Below, in pieces: positions 46,101 to 56,300 of a stretch of 64,000 bases of DNA. The translations under genes were made by a program, and so were the position numbers. This stretch comes from Heliopora coerulea (Eukaryota > Cnidaria > Anthozoa > Scleralcyonacea > Helioporidae), in NCBI GenBank assembly GCA_030142905.1, contig JASJOG010000232.1, positions 372,001 through 436,000 on the forward strand. Reading direction: 5' to 3'. The number at the start of each line of letters is the position of its first letter. The first letter of the stretch is position 1. The notes below the pieces were generated by a model that was not told the origin of the DNA, did no database searches, and worked only from the letters and a program-made list of their open reading frames with translations.

Positions 46101-49100
46101 TAGAATTTGTAAACTCTCAATCGGAGTCCGGACAACAAAGCTTGAACTCGTAGATTTTCTTCATTCCAAAACGGTTCAACTACATGAACATAACATATTT
46201 ACAAAGACAACGTTAAAAAATAAGAATATTGAGATAAATTCAAACATTCAAGTCGACTTACAGTTTAGTTACTCTGTCCGGTAGAAATTTGATTGTTCAC
46301 AATCGAGTGTATAGCTATTTTGTTCGTAAGGTGCGGCCGTTGACAGTTTTATCAACTAATTTACATGTTGAGGAAGCTAGTTCGAATTATGCTCATTGGA
46401 GCATATAATATATTTCCGGTTTGAATTTCACAGAAGTAATCAATCAACTTCCATGGTATCATTTCCGGGACATTCCCTGAGCACCAACTTACATATTAAT
46501 AACAAATAACTTACTTGTTGTCATAACAAGGCGGTTAATTCGTGACATGGTTCGTTCCGCTGGTTTCCTTCACATATTTGTCACCCGAGTGAAAACAATA
46601 CATAGCCTCAATTCTGTTTTCCCAATATGGAAACAACACTGAAAATCGAATTTCCTTGCACGTTGTTTACGAAAGAAAACAAAACCAACGACATAAAGAA
46701 GAAACTAAACGACGTGCAACGTGCGGTTTGTGGGCTCCTAAACACGAAAGGTGGTCGTTTAATCTTGTACTCAATGGACGGAAGTTATTCTGAAGGTAAT
46801 GTCGACGACATTACAAGAAGAGTGGAACAAAAGGTGGCTTCTCTCATCGGAGATATCCCAGCAAAAGATAAGTTTGCTCGCGAAGCAGTGGACCACTCGG
46901 AAATTAGCTTTCGGGTGGAGGTATTATCCCAGCCATCCACGACAAAGTATAACTTGTACTACATGAGTGCAACACAAGTAAAAGAGGTCCCTTCATCGGA
47001 GCCTATGGAGAACGTACACGATATGATCGAGGGTAACACCAGAAAGAGAAAACTTAAAGATCACGCCATAATTGGTAACCATAAACGACGTTTTGTCGAC
47101 AGGGAAACAATCGACTTACGGGAATGTCAGAGCATACAGTTCAAGAAATTAAAAGACGAAAAATCCAAGAAATGCAATCTCGTTTCGCGGATGAAGAATA
47201 ATAAGCTAGCCTGTTATGTTTCAGCCTTTGCAAACGGTGATGGTGGTCATATCTACTATGGCATAAAAACCGACAAGGACGGTAATAATGTTGTGGAAGG
47301 TGAGGTAGTGCAAGACCAGGATAAAATAGTCCAAGAAGTGGACAAAACCATAAGAAGTATGTGTTGGCCAAAACAGTTCGCTGCTCCTGAGAAAGGAAAG
47401 CAATGGGACGTCTTCTTTGAGCCGGTGTCGGGAGTCAGTGGGAGTGATCCCAAGTTTATTATAGTTATTTCAGTAGCTCCTTTCCCACGAGGAGTATTTG
47501 CTAAGGAACCTGAAAGTTATCATGTGGTCGATGGAGAAGTAAGGCCATTGCAGTATTTGGAGTGGAAAAGGAGATTATGTCAGCATCGAATTTCAGATAG
47601 AACATCAAAAGTTGGTATTCAATGGACTGTGGGGCGATCCAGTTGGAGTTCCGTGGGTGCGAAAAAAATGGACGAAGAGATGATTGACGACTTAGTTAAA
47701 CTTCGAAATAATGGTGTTAAGCAAGACTTTGACAGGCGCACAACAGAACTACTGAAGAATCCTGACTGTACAAGTAATACCAAAATTATAATCCAGCAAC
47801 AACAAGCTGCATACTTATTTAGGGAAGGTAATTACGAGAAAGCGGAAAAACTACTTAAGGAAAATGAAGATCTTGTGAGAAAATCTCCAGATTTTGCAAT
47901 ATATGAAGTTAGGAGGTTGTACTGGATGTGTGTTGTCAAGCGTTCACAGGGGAAACTCCAAGAAAGCGATGAACTTTATACCAGTGCCATCCAGAATGAA
48001 CTACTAACACAAACCACACTCGTTGGAGCATGGCTTTTCGTTCACAAAGGCAAAGTACTCGAAATTCATATTGGCGAAATGTGTGGTTCTGATGATTGCA
48101 ACAGTCTTGTAGAGGATTGCAAAGAGGTCTTACACCAAGGCTTGAGACAAACAGCATCAGTCCTTGAGGATTCAAGAATTGGTGTTGTCGCATTCAAGCA
48201 AAGAGTGCACGTCTTCCTCGCCAAAATTTTATACGGATATTTCCTAAACCAAGGCAAGCTAACTCGCAGGAAAGTACTCAAAGAAAGTGATCGTAAAGAG
48301 GCCGACGAAATGCTGGATATTGTTGCTAAATCGTCTGATAGTGAGGGTTGGCCAATGACGTCACTATGTGAATGTGAATACCATCTGGTGAAATCTGCAC
48401 AATATATTAGAAACTATGAACAGTATGAAGATCCTAGATATCTTGAGATGGCTCGCGGAAAATCTGAAGAAGTTTTAAAGACTGGCGAAAAGAAAAACTT
48501 TAAAGATGTTATCAATTATGCAAAGGCACAACTGAATTATCTTCGAGATTTGACGCATCCATGAGGAATTAAAGTATATGAAAGAACACTACTCCATATT
48601 AGCCTGTCAGTGTTCTTTCCCAGGCTCACTGCCAAAAAAGTCGTGTTTCCTTTAAACAAGAAGATATTAATAAGGAGTTTGGTTGAAATGTACTACCATA
48701 AATGTATGAAATGTTTGCAATGATATCAATAATAACATGAAATTGTGGTTGTTCATTCGCCCTGGGGCAGTCTAAATTTCTGTTCAGGGTTAAGTACAAT
48801 ATTTATTTTCAATCATAAAGTTGTTAATTGAGCACTGTAAACTAAGTCTCTTAAACTGAGTGGTTGCACGCATGATTACTAAAAGTTAGTAAATGTCACA
48901 GTTTATGAAAGACAAATGAACTGACGAATGATAAGCTACTGAATGTAAATATAATTTTGTATAGAAAATAAAATTGACTGTGTGCCTTAAACTGAAAAGT
49001 AATTTACTGGCTGATTATATTGCTCATCACTCCAATTGCTATTTTAGCTAGAAGATTGGTTCTACAAGACTCCTTCACTGTGGTTACACTGAAACAAAGA

Positions 49101-52100
49101 GTGCTTATCAGCCTCACCAGAATATCCCTGAGATCATTTTGATGCCATGACAAGTTAACCTGCAAGAAAGTCTGCACAGACTTTGTCCTTGAAGAGGCTA
49201 ATAAGATACTTGAAATTGTGGATCTGTCATATAATCATCAGATGTGGCCAATGCCAAGATTGTGCAACTGTGAATGTCATTTGGTGTGATCTGAACAAGT
49301 TACTTGAAATTGGGAAAGACATAGGGGTAAACGTTTTCTTGAATTGGCAGTCAGCAATTGTAAAAAGGCCTTGAAGATTGCAAAGAAGATAAACTTTAAC
49401 ATAATTTCTGGTTATGCAATTCAACAGCTGAATTATCTGGAAGGTCTTTTGCAAACATTAATTAAAATACACTAAACATTAGGAATTTAATTATAAATTA
49501 GGTGATTTTTTTGGTATTATTTATTTAATTGAAAATTAGGAATTAAGGCACATAAAAAAAACTGAAGTAGGAACCCTGTGGTAAAAGAAGAGGTGAACAA
49601 ACATTCTCATACAGGTATGATTGCCAAGGTCTAAAGAGATAATTTATATTTCAAGAGAAATTTGGATTTATTTAGATCACAATTCCAAGCTATGTCTTTG
49701 TATTGGTTTTTTTTTCTCTCTGTGTGTGTATGATTTCCTCATGAATTATTCATGAGTTTGAGAGGTATTTGATGATTTCTTCAACTTACCCCCTTGCTGG
49801 GGCACATCACTCAAGTTTGCCCAACATGCTTATGCAAATGGATAAACATGTTGCATTTTTTCCCACATCTTTGCTAAAATTGATGGTTTGCAATGAATCC
49901 TTAGAGATTCAAAAGACCATGATAAGGTTGCCATGGTGGTGCCAAATGAAATAGAATTTTAAGGGATTCTTTCGTTAATTTTATTTAAAGTGCTACCAAT
50001 ACGGCTGCTATGATGTCATGAACAAACATCATCTTGCTGATTTTGTATACTTTTTCAAAAATTCATGGCTGAGACCAATTCATCTTGATAACTGAGCAAT
50101 TTCAGCATTTTTAAAAGAAATGCTCTTTGGTCCATTCAACAATACTGTTCAGTCAAGTATTTCCATAAATTTTGAACAATAATAACGGTGAAAGGCATCA
50201 TCCATCAATTACAGTATATATGGGTATCTTACAAATGGTTCCCTGATGGATGTTTTCCTTCACTACAGTAGATGACTATTATGATTCAAGGACTGATTAC
50301 CACCCCTCTTTCCTTGAAGCTCAAAATTTACTAATAAAAAATGGTGCAACCTTTAGACAGTACACCTCCAAAAGCATGCTGCTAATCTTAGTTGACAGGA
50401 TTTTTTTGAATTCCAGTTTTATGTCTATCATTGATTCCAAGAACCTTAAAAATTAAAAAACTGCTTTTCTTTGTATTTAGCTAAAGAAAACTCATTTTCA
50501 AATCCCATAATGTGGTATACCTACTGCATGTCAGAATAATATTGTGCCTACAATTAAAACTATTATCAGGGCCCTGCTTCCTTGCTGTTAGAAAAAATCT
50601 TCTGCTAGGTTAGGACATTTTAAAAGCTAACTGTCCTGCTGTGATAGTAAATGCATTTAACTGGATACAAAGTCTTTTATTTAAGTGGAAGTAAGTGAAA
50701 CTTTACTTGTATTGCTGTTGTCTAGATTGGGATACCAGATTTGAACTCAGGGTATGTAATTTATATATCTACTATACTGCTGCTAGATGTACAGCTAAAA
50801 ATAATTGTATTTCTAGCCTTATGTCACATGGTTTAACTTATGTATTAATGTTCAACAAGGGCATAATCAGTATATCTTGTTCATTTCTAATCTTACTTAT
50901 ATTTCAGACTTTAAACTTTAAGAAGAGCATGACATTTTCCAAACACATGGCTGATTGCATCATACACTGTGTTATTCATTTTCTTTCATCAGCTACATGT
51001 ATATAATCCTTACCTGGTTTTGAAGACCCTTTATCAATTCCAGCAGCCTGTTTTAGAAAGTATGAGACTGGTGGTGTTGTGGTTTCAAAAGAAAAGCTTC
51101 TGTCAGCCTATCAAACAGTAGAATCACAGTTTAAAACATTTAGGTTTATGGTTCAGTTTGGTTCAAAGTAATATCAGTTCATAAGGGCAAAATACATTAG
51201 TATTGTGGAGGCAGAGTGTTACTTTTACTTTTGATAAGACAGTACTACATGTCTTGAAAGTGGACTTGCTAAGTGGGTGGCTTTAATGTTATATCTTTCA
51301 CTTGTTTATTGATGTTGAACATAGATTCCTTCAAGATAAATTGGTTTAGATCTCACAAGTATTGATGACTCTTGCTAAAATATATACTGCATGATATGTA
51401 TACCAGTTCAACTAAGCTATTAACCAGTACCATACAATTTAAATCAAAGCAGTCCACAAAAAATGAGTTGCCACTATCTACCTTGAAGGTAATCCTGGTC
51501 GGTATAGGGACACCAGGTTTAATATCTTTTGTTCGGTCATTAAATTCTTTACAAAATTGTGCAATATTAACTCCTCTCTAGAAAATATAAAAGCAAATAT
51601 AACAATAATTTGAATTTGCAATAAATGTAAAGCATCATTAACAAAAACCTCAATGTGACCACTTAACAAGCACATGGCTGGGAAAAATAAAATGCTTCAG
51701 GCAGTTGCTGAGCATCAGCATCAATGCTGTATGCTTTGTTTGGGTTAAAATGGTTTAAACATAAATTCATGAATTGGTTGGTGCATTGAACTTCAAACCA
51801 AGGTGTGCTGGGTTTAAATTTTTGTACGCCCCATACACACCTCTTTCTCTATTCTAATGCTTTCCTCTTCCGTATGCGTGTCACTTCCTGTTACGTCTCC
51901 CAGTTTTCTATTGGTTAGCCGTCTAATTATTCCAATATGTAATTATAGATTCATATATATAGTTTTTTCTCGTCTCTGTAAACCTACACTCTTAAGATGT
52001 TACACGAGGCAACGAAACGTCAGTAAATATGTTTTAAAACTTTTTGACTTGCCTATTTCACTATGGCGATACACCTAAGAATTCTGAGCTGGGCTCTGAT

Positions 52101-52302
52101 CTTTTTGTTACGATTACGCTTTCCGCCCGGAAAATCAATACTTATCCTTACCGCATATCTATGCTTTTTAGTGCATACTTTTTAAAATTACCTGTCCTAA
52201 TTGCGGTCCTAACGGTGGAGATGGAGAAGCTTTTCCAGTAGGGATATATGTACGTAATCTACCAAGGATTTCGCCAGATTTTCGTGCAGCTTTTGCCGAC
52301 AT
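43178..52302 (-). CDS. MRPL11: Mitochondrial ribosomal protein L11 (uL11m), copy B, four exons
   Basis: Minus-strand exons 52302-52192, 51577-51482, 51107-51014 and 43371-43178 (stop TAA) correspond one to one to copy A and also give 164 residues. All splice borders are kept. The visible protein differences are few (Thr instead of Ala at residue 22; the last residue Gly instead of Ser), so both copies look functional. Intron 3 (about 7.6 kb) contains the Schlafen-like gene B on the plus strand. The start codon faces MCM8 across 257 bp, so this copy keeps the full upstream region and is the better candidate for the original locus. The role is a large mitoribosomal subunit protein at the factor-binding stalk base. 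Confidence 0.92.
43487..43861 (+). CDS. Unknown 124-codon open frame in MRPL11 intron 3 (broken in copy A)
   Basis: The ORF reads [13 protein letters not shown] to PLNDRPLI with no domain I recognise. The same sequence in copy A (24,070-24,442) has a stop (TAG where B has TGG) and a one-base shift, so it is open only in B. It could be a chance frame, an exon of an unknown transcript or a transposon remnant. I see no start context, signal peptide or membrane segment that argues for a real gene. Confidence 0.2.
   Translation: MGKSDDDVPRETFYIRRTIKAGGCIFDHNSVRTYNNIWELFWRFNMNLQRTVALFFTIFKLSKFYLQPSGVSQRGTTTRKFDSLNRIFGDFSDSDKLNYAEIIQHINWKSRIVGNRPLNDRPLI
45027..45870 (+). pseudogene. Gypsy integrase, C-terminal half
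   Basis: This open frame of about 281 codons lacks the front of the polyprotein. It contains the second catalytic Asp (IVSDNATVF), the following [13 protein letters not shown] with the catalytic Glu, a [15 protein letters not shown] motif typical of Gypsy integrases, and a basic, chromodomain-free tail rich in Ser, Glu and Thr. The zinc-binding HHCC region and first catalytic Asp are absent. The remaining frame is unbroken, so the insertion is fairly young. Confidence 0.85.
45892..46195 (+). repeat. Gypsy 3' LTR
   Basis: It starts TGTTATAGACACATAG directly after a purine-rich tract and ends GAACATAACA, giving the TGTTAT/ATAACA terminal pair usual for such LTRs, at about 304 bp. Inside it, GAGTCGATGTCCATAG (46,088-46,103) also occurs in copy A at 27,679-27,694. 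Confidence 0.75.
46627..48564 (+). CDS. Schlafen-like protein B, nested in MRPL11 intron 3
   Basis: One exon, 645 residues, same architecture as gene A: Schlafen core (N-lobe [14 protein letters not shown]-lobe [29 protein letters not shown]) then a TPR-like helical C-terminus. Relative to A it lacks three residues near 102, gains three near 325 and one near 505. At the nuclease positions it has Gln168 and Lys173 where SLFN11/13 have two Glu, so it has lost even the one acid that A retains. The stretch from about 325 to 515 differs from A at many residues, while the last roughly 120 residues are almost the same. An ATTAAA follows the stop. It probably has the same class of role as A (innate immunity or translation control, by family), perhaps with a different target. 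Confidence 0.88.
   Translation: METTLKIEFPCTLFTKENKTNDIKKKLNDVQRAVCGLLNTKGGRLILYSMDGSYSEGNVDDITRRVEQKVASLIGDIPAKDKFAREAVDHSEISFRVEVLSQPSTTKYNLYYMSATQVKEVPSSEPMENVHDMIEGNTRKRKLKDHAIIGNHKRRFVDRETIDLRECQSIQFKKLKDEKSKKCNLVSRMKNNKLACYVSAFANGDGGHIYYGIKTDKDGNNVVEGEVVQDQDKIVQEVDKTIRSMCWPKQFAAPEKGKQWDVFFEPVSGVSGSDPKFIIVISVAPFPRGVFAKEPESYHVVDGEVRPLQYLEWKRRLCQHRISDRTSKVGIQWTVGRSSWSSVGAKKMDEEMIDDLVKLRNNGVKQDFDRRTTELLKNPDCTSNTKIIIQQQQAAYLFREGNYEKAEKLLKENEDLVRKSPDFAIYEVRRLYWMCVVKRSQGKLQESDELYTSAIQNELLTQTTLVGAWLFVHKGKVLEIHIGEMCGSDDCNSLVEDCKEVLHQGLRQTASVLEDSRIGVVAFKQRVHVFLAKILYGYFLNQGKLTRRKVLKESDRKEADEMLDIVAKSSDSEGWPMTSLCECEYHLVKSAQYIRNYEQYEDPRYLEMARGKSEEVLKTGEKKNFKDVINYAKAQLNYLRDLTHP
49075..49471 (+). pseudogene. 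Relic of a Schlafen-like C-terminus, copy B
   Basis: Counterpart of 30,329-30,720, with the same stops and shifts plus its own changes. The readable pieces include [15 protein letters not shown]. It was inherited from before the duplication. Confidence 0.75.
51838..52135. mobile_element. Copy-B-specific segment in MRPL11 intron 1, possible Penelope-like end
   Basis: Here B differs completely from A over about 300 bp. The segment includes ACACGAGGCAACGAAACGTC followed by an AGTAAATATG run and a stretch that I associate with the ends of coral Penelope-like elements. No open frame of note. The copy A counterpart (33,325-33,540) is unrelated sequence. Assignment is tentative. Confidence 0.35.
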
Positions 52303-52559
52303 GTTGACTTCTAAACCGCTGATTTGAGCCCAGCGAAAAAAAAGTATGAATATCTTTCGTACAAACGGAAAATCTCTGCGACAAAAGTGTCGCGTATATT
52401 TTTTTCCAATTAATGGCGCTTGTTTTGGTTTGTTTTGGCGGGAAAATGAAAAAAAAAATCTAATATGGCGTCGAAAACAAATAGCTCGATGAAAATAAAA
52501 CCATTTTTAATGTTTAAATTAGTCGAAGACGAGCAAGATTTTATTTAGAGACGACAATA
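52303..52559. promoter_or_regulatory. Divergent promoter region of MRPL11-B and MCM8
   Basis: 257 bp between two start codons on opposite strands. It contains an E2F-type site (52,433-52,446) and AATATGGCG (52,462-52,470), a YY1-like motif; no TATA box is obvious for either gene. Compact head-to-head spacing is typical of bidirectional housekeeping promoters. The left 135 bp are shared with copy A; the right 120 bp, with both motifs, are unique to this site. Confidence 0.7.
52433..52446 (+). promoter_or_regulatory. E2F-binding site
   Basis: TTTTGGCGGGAAAA fits the E2F consensus (TTTSGCGS with AAA tail) almost ideally and lies about 115 bp before the MCM8 start codon. MCM genes are classic E2F targets. 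Copy A loses the match at exactly this point (reads TTTTTTGGCTG). Confidence 0.75.
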
Positions 52560-53348
52560 ATGAGTTACAGTGCTCGTGGGAACTTTTGGAGAGGGAGAGG
52601 ATATAATTTTCGCGGTAGCAGGAGAGGGCGAGGAAGTAGAAGAGAGAAAGGTGGAGTCACAAAACTAAGGAATACGATTTTGTTTTTCGTTTATTTGATC
52701 TGTTTCATGTTCTGATCTCTGAATTTCTTCTAAATGTCAGGTGGATGTAGCCCTAGCGCCAGATCCCCAAGGCAAACAACGGAAACGAGAAATGTCCGTC
52801 GTCAGACAACACTAGTCGACTGTCCTTACAAAAATTGGCATGTTTATTTTCCTGATGATGGTAAGAATTGCATTAAATTTGCTGTAAGGCACTCATTTCC
52901 TTAGCTATATAACAAAGATCAATTTAAAAATCAATTTAAAGATGTGGCGTATGGAAATAACTGTTATCATAATTCAAAGACATTGCTGTACATATTAAGT
53001 GTTGTAGATGATGTATTTGCATATTACGTGATGTGATGTCATGCATAAAGTATCTATCTCTATCTCTACATATGATGGGTGATATATGTATGTGTAAAGT
53101 ACATTATCTAGTAATAATAGTATTTAATAATTATTATTAACATTAAAAATATTAATGAAAACTTTATTTCATGATCCATTACAAGGTTTATCTACAGTAA
53201 GAAGTTTGAAATACACATTTAGAAGAAAAAGCTAAAATTAACTCTTGTGTTTCTCTCAAATGTAAACATAAGGCAGTTCATAGTGATGACAATAATAGTA
53301 ATAATAGTAATCATAATCATAATCATAATCATAATTATAAATATAATG

Positions 53349-53385
<37 letters not shown>

Positions 53386-56300
53386 TAATAATAATGTCTG
53401 TTGCAGCCTTTTCTAGCAGCATGCTAGGTGCCCAAAGCAGGCTAAGACCCCTTCTACTGTCCTTAGTTGGATAGTGTGTGAGTTGTAATAATTGGCTTGG
53501 AGTGGAAATTTTTGTTGAAAGCATGACTAGAAAATATCCTATTTGACCTTAAACATAATGGCTGTTGTTTAAAATGTTACAAGTAATGTGACTGAGAAGA
53601 GAAATTTACAAGATAAAGAGAGGAAAAGTTATGACACATTGTGACATGTAGAAAAATTAATTGTAAAGCAACAAGAGCTAAAATTTGTACTTAGTGAAGG
53701 GCTCAAAATATTATTTTATGGGCCTATAAGTTATCTTCACTAACTTTTCCAAGGTCTTGGTAATTTGAAAGAGTTTTTCCTTCCAGACAAGGGTAGTGAG
53801 GCTGTTTAAGATACTCACTAGAGAATGTTGAAGCTGGCAGTCATTATGAATATGGTTTATATACTTGACAATGACTTTTTTATTTTTGCAGCATTCGTCC
53901 CAAACTCATCTATTGCCCAGGAAGTGTACACTTTTCAAAAATATGTTGAGAATTGCACTGAAAATTACTCACAGGTATTTTGAGACTGTTATTTTGTTTG
54001 ATCTGGGCAATTTAACCCATTGTTTTAGGCCACTCTAAAACAAAATTATTGTTTTATTATGGCTATAACTACACTATGTTTCCTTTGCCACACATGTCAA
54101 TGAGAGTGCAGTAACCTCTTGGCCAGCCTGGTAGTCATTGACTAATGGGCTCAAGCTGAGAAGTCTTTCAACTAGAAAAGTTAGTGGATATATGACTCTT
54201 ATTGCTTCACCCTCTCTAATCTTCCTTCAACTCTGGGGACCTGTATGATGTGTTTTATAGATAGCATCATGTAATTCAGTTGCAAGTATATGCATACTGT
54301 ATCTACTAATACCTGTACATATTAAACTGTCTTATAATACATGTGTTTTTGAATGTAATAGGATGAAATGGAAGCAAAAGGGTCCATGAGTTTTGACTTT
54401 AAAGAGCTTGTTTCAAATGCAGGTACACATGCATGCATAGTAACCCCAAATATATGACTCAGTCCACTTATTTCAGTACCAGGAAAACTTTAAATGTTTA
54501 ACTGGCTCTTCACTGTCCAATGTTTTGCATTTCAGATGTTCTTGAAAGTATACCAAATTTAGCTGCAGAACTCAAAGATACACCAAACAAAATTATTCAG
54601 GCAATAAGCTTGGCTGCATATCAGGTGAATTTTATCAGCAATTAAATGGGTTGTGATACTGAATATACTTGTGCACACACTATATAATTATTTTTAATTA
54701 TTTTATTTTGTTGTATATAATTACTGTTGCCACACTAAACTGTTCATCAAAACAATAATGGCAACCATGACTAACTTTGCATCAGCTTGTTAATTTTAAT
54801 GAATAGCAAAATGCTTTTTACCATATTTTGTTTTTGTTATTCATTCACTTGTTTCAGAAGTACACAATCTTCCCTCTTGTATACTTCCAAAACATGTGGT
54901 AACATTATAAAACAAGACAAAAAAGTGTTGTGCTGTTGATCCGCTTATATGCATGCCAATTCATCTTGTGAAGACCAGCTTGCTAATTGTTGGCAAATTT
55001 GAAAACAACACAACATAAATAAAGTTGCCTTGGAATTAGGGTTTTTAGCTATGCCAGTTTACTTAACACAGGATTTCTGGAGAAAAGGTGGTCTGCCTTG
55101 CACAAAAGTACATCTAATTTGGGAAAGTGTTTTAGCATAAATTTATCAGCCGTTGTACTGTTGTGCCCTGAAACGAAGACTGAAATTGCTTTATTTTATT
55201 CTACAAGGTATTTACTGCTGGATATGAATCATTCAGTCAACCATCAAGCCAAATAGTATTTGAATTACCCTGTATTCAAGCTAGGTAAGTGCTTAAAAAC
55301 ATATGTATAATATTTGAAGATAATAGGTACAAAGTAGGGAAAGAAATGAATGTACATGTACATGTAGTTATACTGTAAATATCACATATGTTCATGTAAA
55401 TATAGGTATACAAACACAAAAACGTTCAGGAATGTAGATTGTATGTATATGTTATTACACAATCCTACCTGTATGAGGACTTAAATTAATTATATACATC
55501 ATATTATATATACATCATATTATATACATCATATTACTCTACCATTTAAGTCACTAAGCTCTGATCTACCTCAACATGTTTAAATATCTTGAAAGTTGTA
55601 TCTTCAATCTTTAAATCTTCAATTCAGTATAAGTGAACACTCACAGCTTATTGTCATTTGTAATTTGATTTCTTACCTATGCAGAATTTTCAATTATGAC
55701 CCAATAACACCCCTCAAGAATCTGAAGGCCAATTGTTATGGTAACTATCCCATACATTTCCATTTGGTGTTAACTAAGAGCGGTTTGGTAGTCCAAAACC
55801 TGGGGTCACGCCCATAGGGCGTATAAAGTTTCGCATAGTAAAAGTTTCAGACTTTCGGTGCATGGTTTTTCTATTTTGGTCATACTCTCAATACAACGTG
55901 GCAAATTTAAACCGTGACAGAATCTACACAAGTTGGAGTTCAGTAGTGGAATGTAGCCTGAAAAAGAGCCATATATAAATATAAGAGCTTTTTAGTTTCA
56001 AGGCCACAGTTACATTTATAAATAGGTAAAATCGGGCGCGTTGATTTTGAAAATTACACAGAAGGGCCCCAAGTAAAAAATTTCGGAACCGTACTACTAG
56101 GGTGTGTGTCAAATACTCATCGCATGGAAAGACTATAACCTATTTCCGGCGGAATAAGACTTCTATTACTTAACTCTGGCTAACACCAGACGATTTAACT
56201 CCTCAAAGGGGGAGCTCCCACCGGGACAGAGTTAAAAAACCTTGAAAAACGTTGCCGTCATATTACACTGATACGAAAATATCTTCCTTCCAACATAGGG

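Larger units (their letters stand above)
45027..46195 (+). mobile_element. 3' fragment of a Ty3/Gypsy retrotransposon with one LTR
   Basis: Copies A and B part exactly at 25,610/45,026. From there B carries the back part of an integrase frame (to 45,870), a purine-rich tract (TGTGAGGGAGG) and an LTR. There is no gag, protease, reverse transcriptase or 5' LTR in the window. The rest of the element and the matching 2.09 kb of copy A have been exchanged or deleted. Confidence 0.85.
36549..52438 (+). repeat. Segmental duplication, copy B
   Basis: Direct copy of 19,264-33,841, extended to 15.9 kb by insertions: a LINE (38,841-39,850), 1.14 kb at 41,002-42,140, and a Gypsy fragment (45,027-46,195, in a 1.41-kb replacement). 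A 31-bp deletion lies near 42,786, and about 300 bp of different sequence lies at 51,838-52,135. It holds MRPL11 copy B and Schlafen-like gene B, and its right end lies about 120 bp before the MCM8 start codon. Confidence 0.93.

Noticed and set aside
19264..52438. Assembly artefact (uncollapsed haplotypes) as the only explanation of the duplication
   Set aside because: Not excluded, but less likely. The copies differ in several kb of insertions, the Schlafen coding regions differ by near 10% in places, and unique flanks (MCM8 side) are not repeated.
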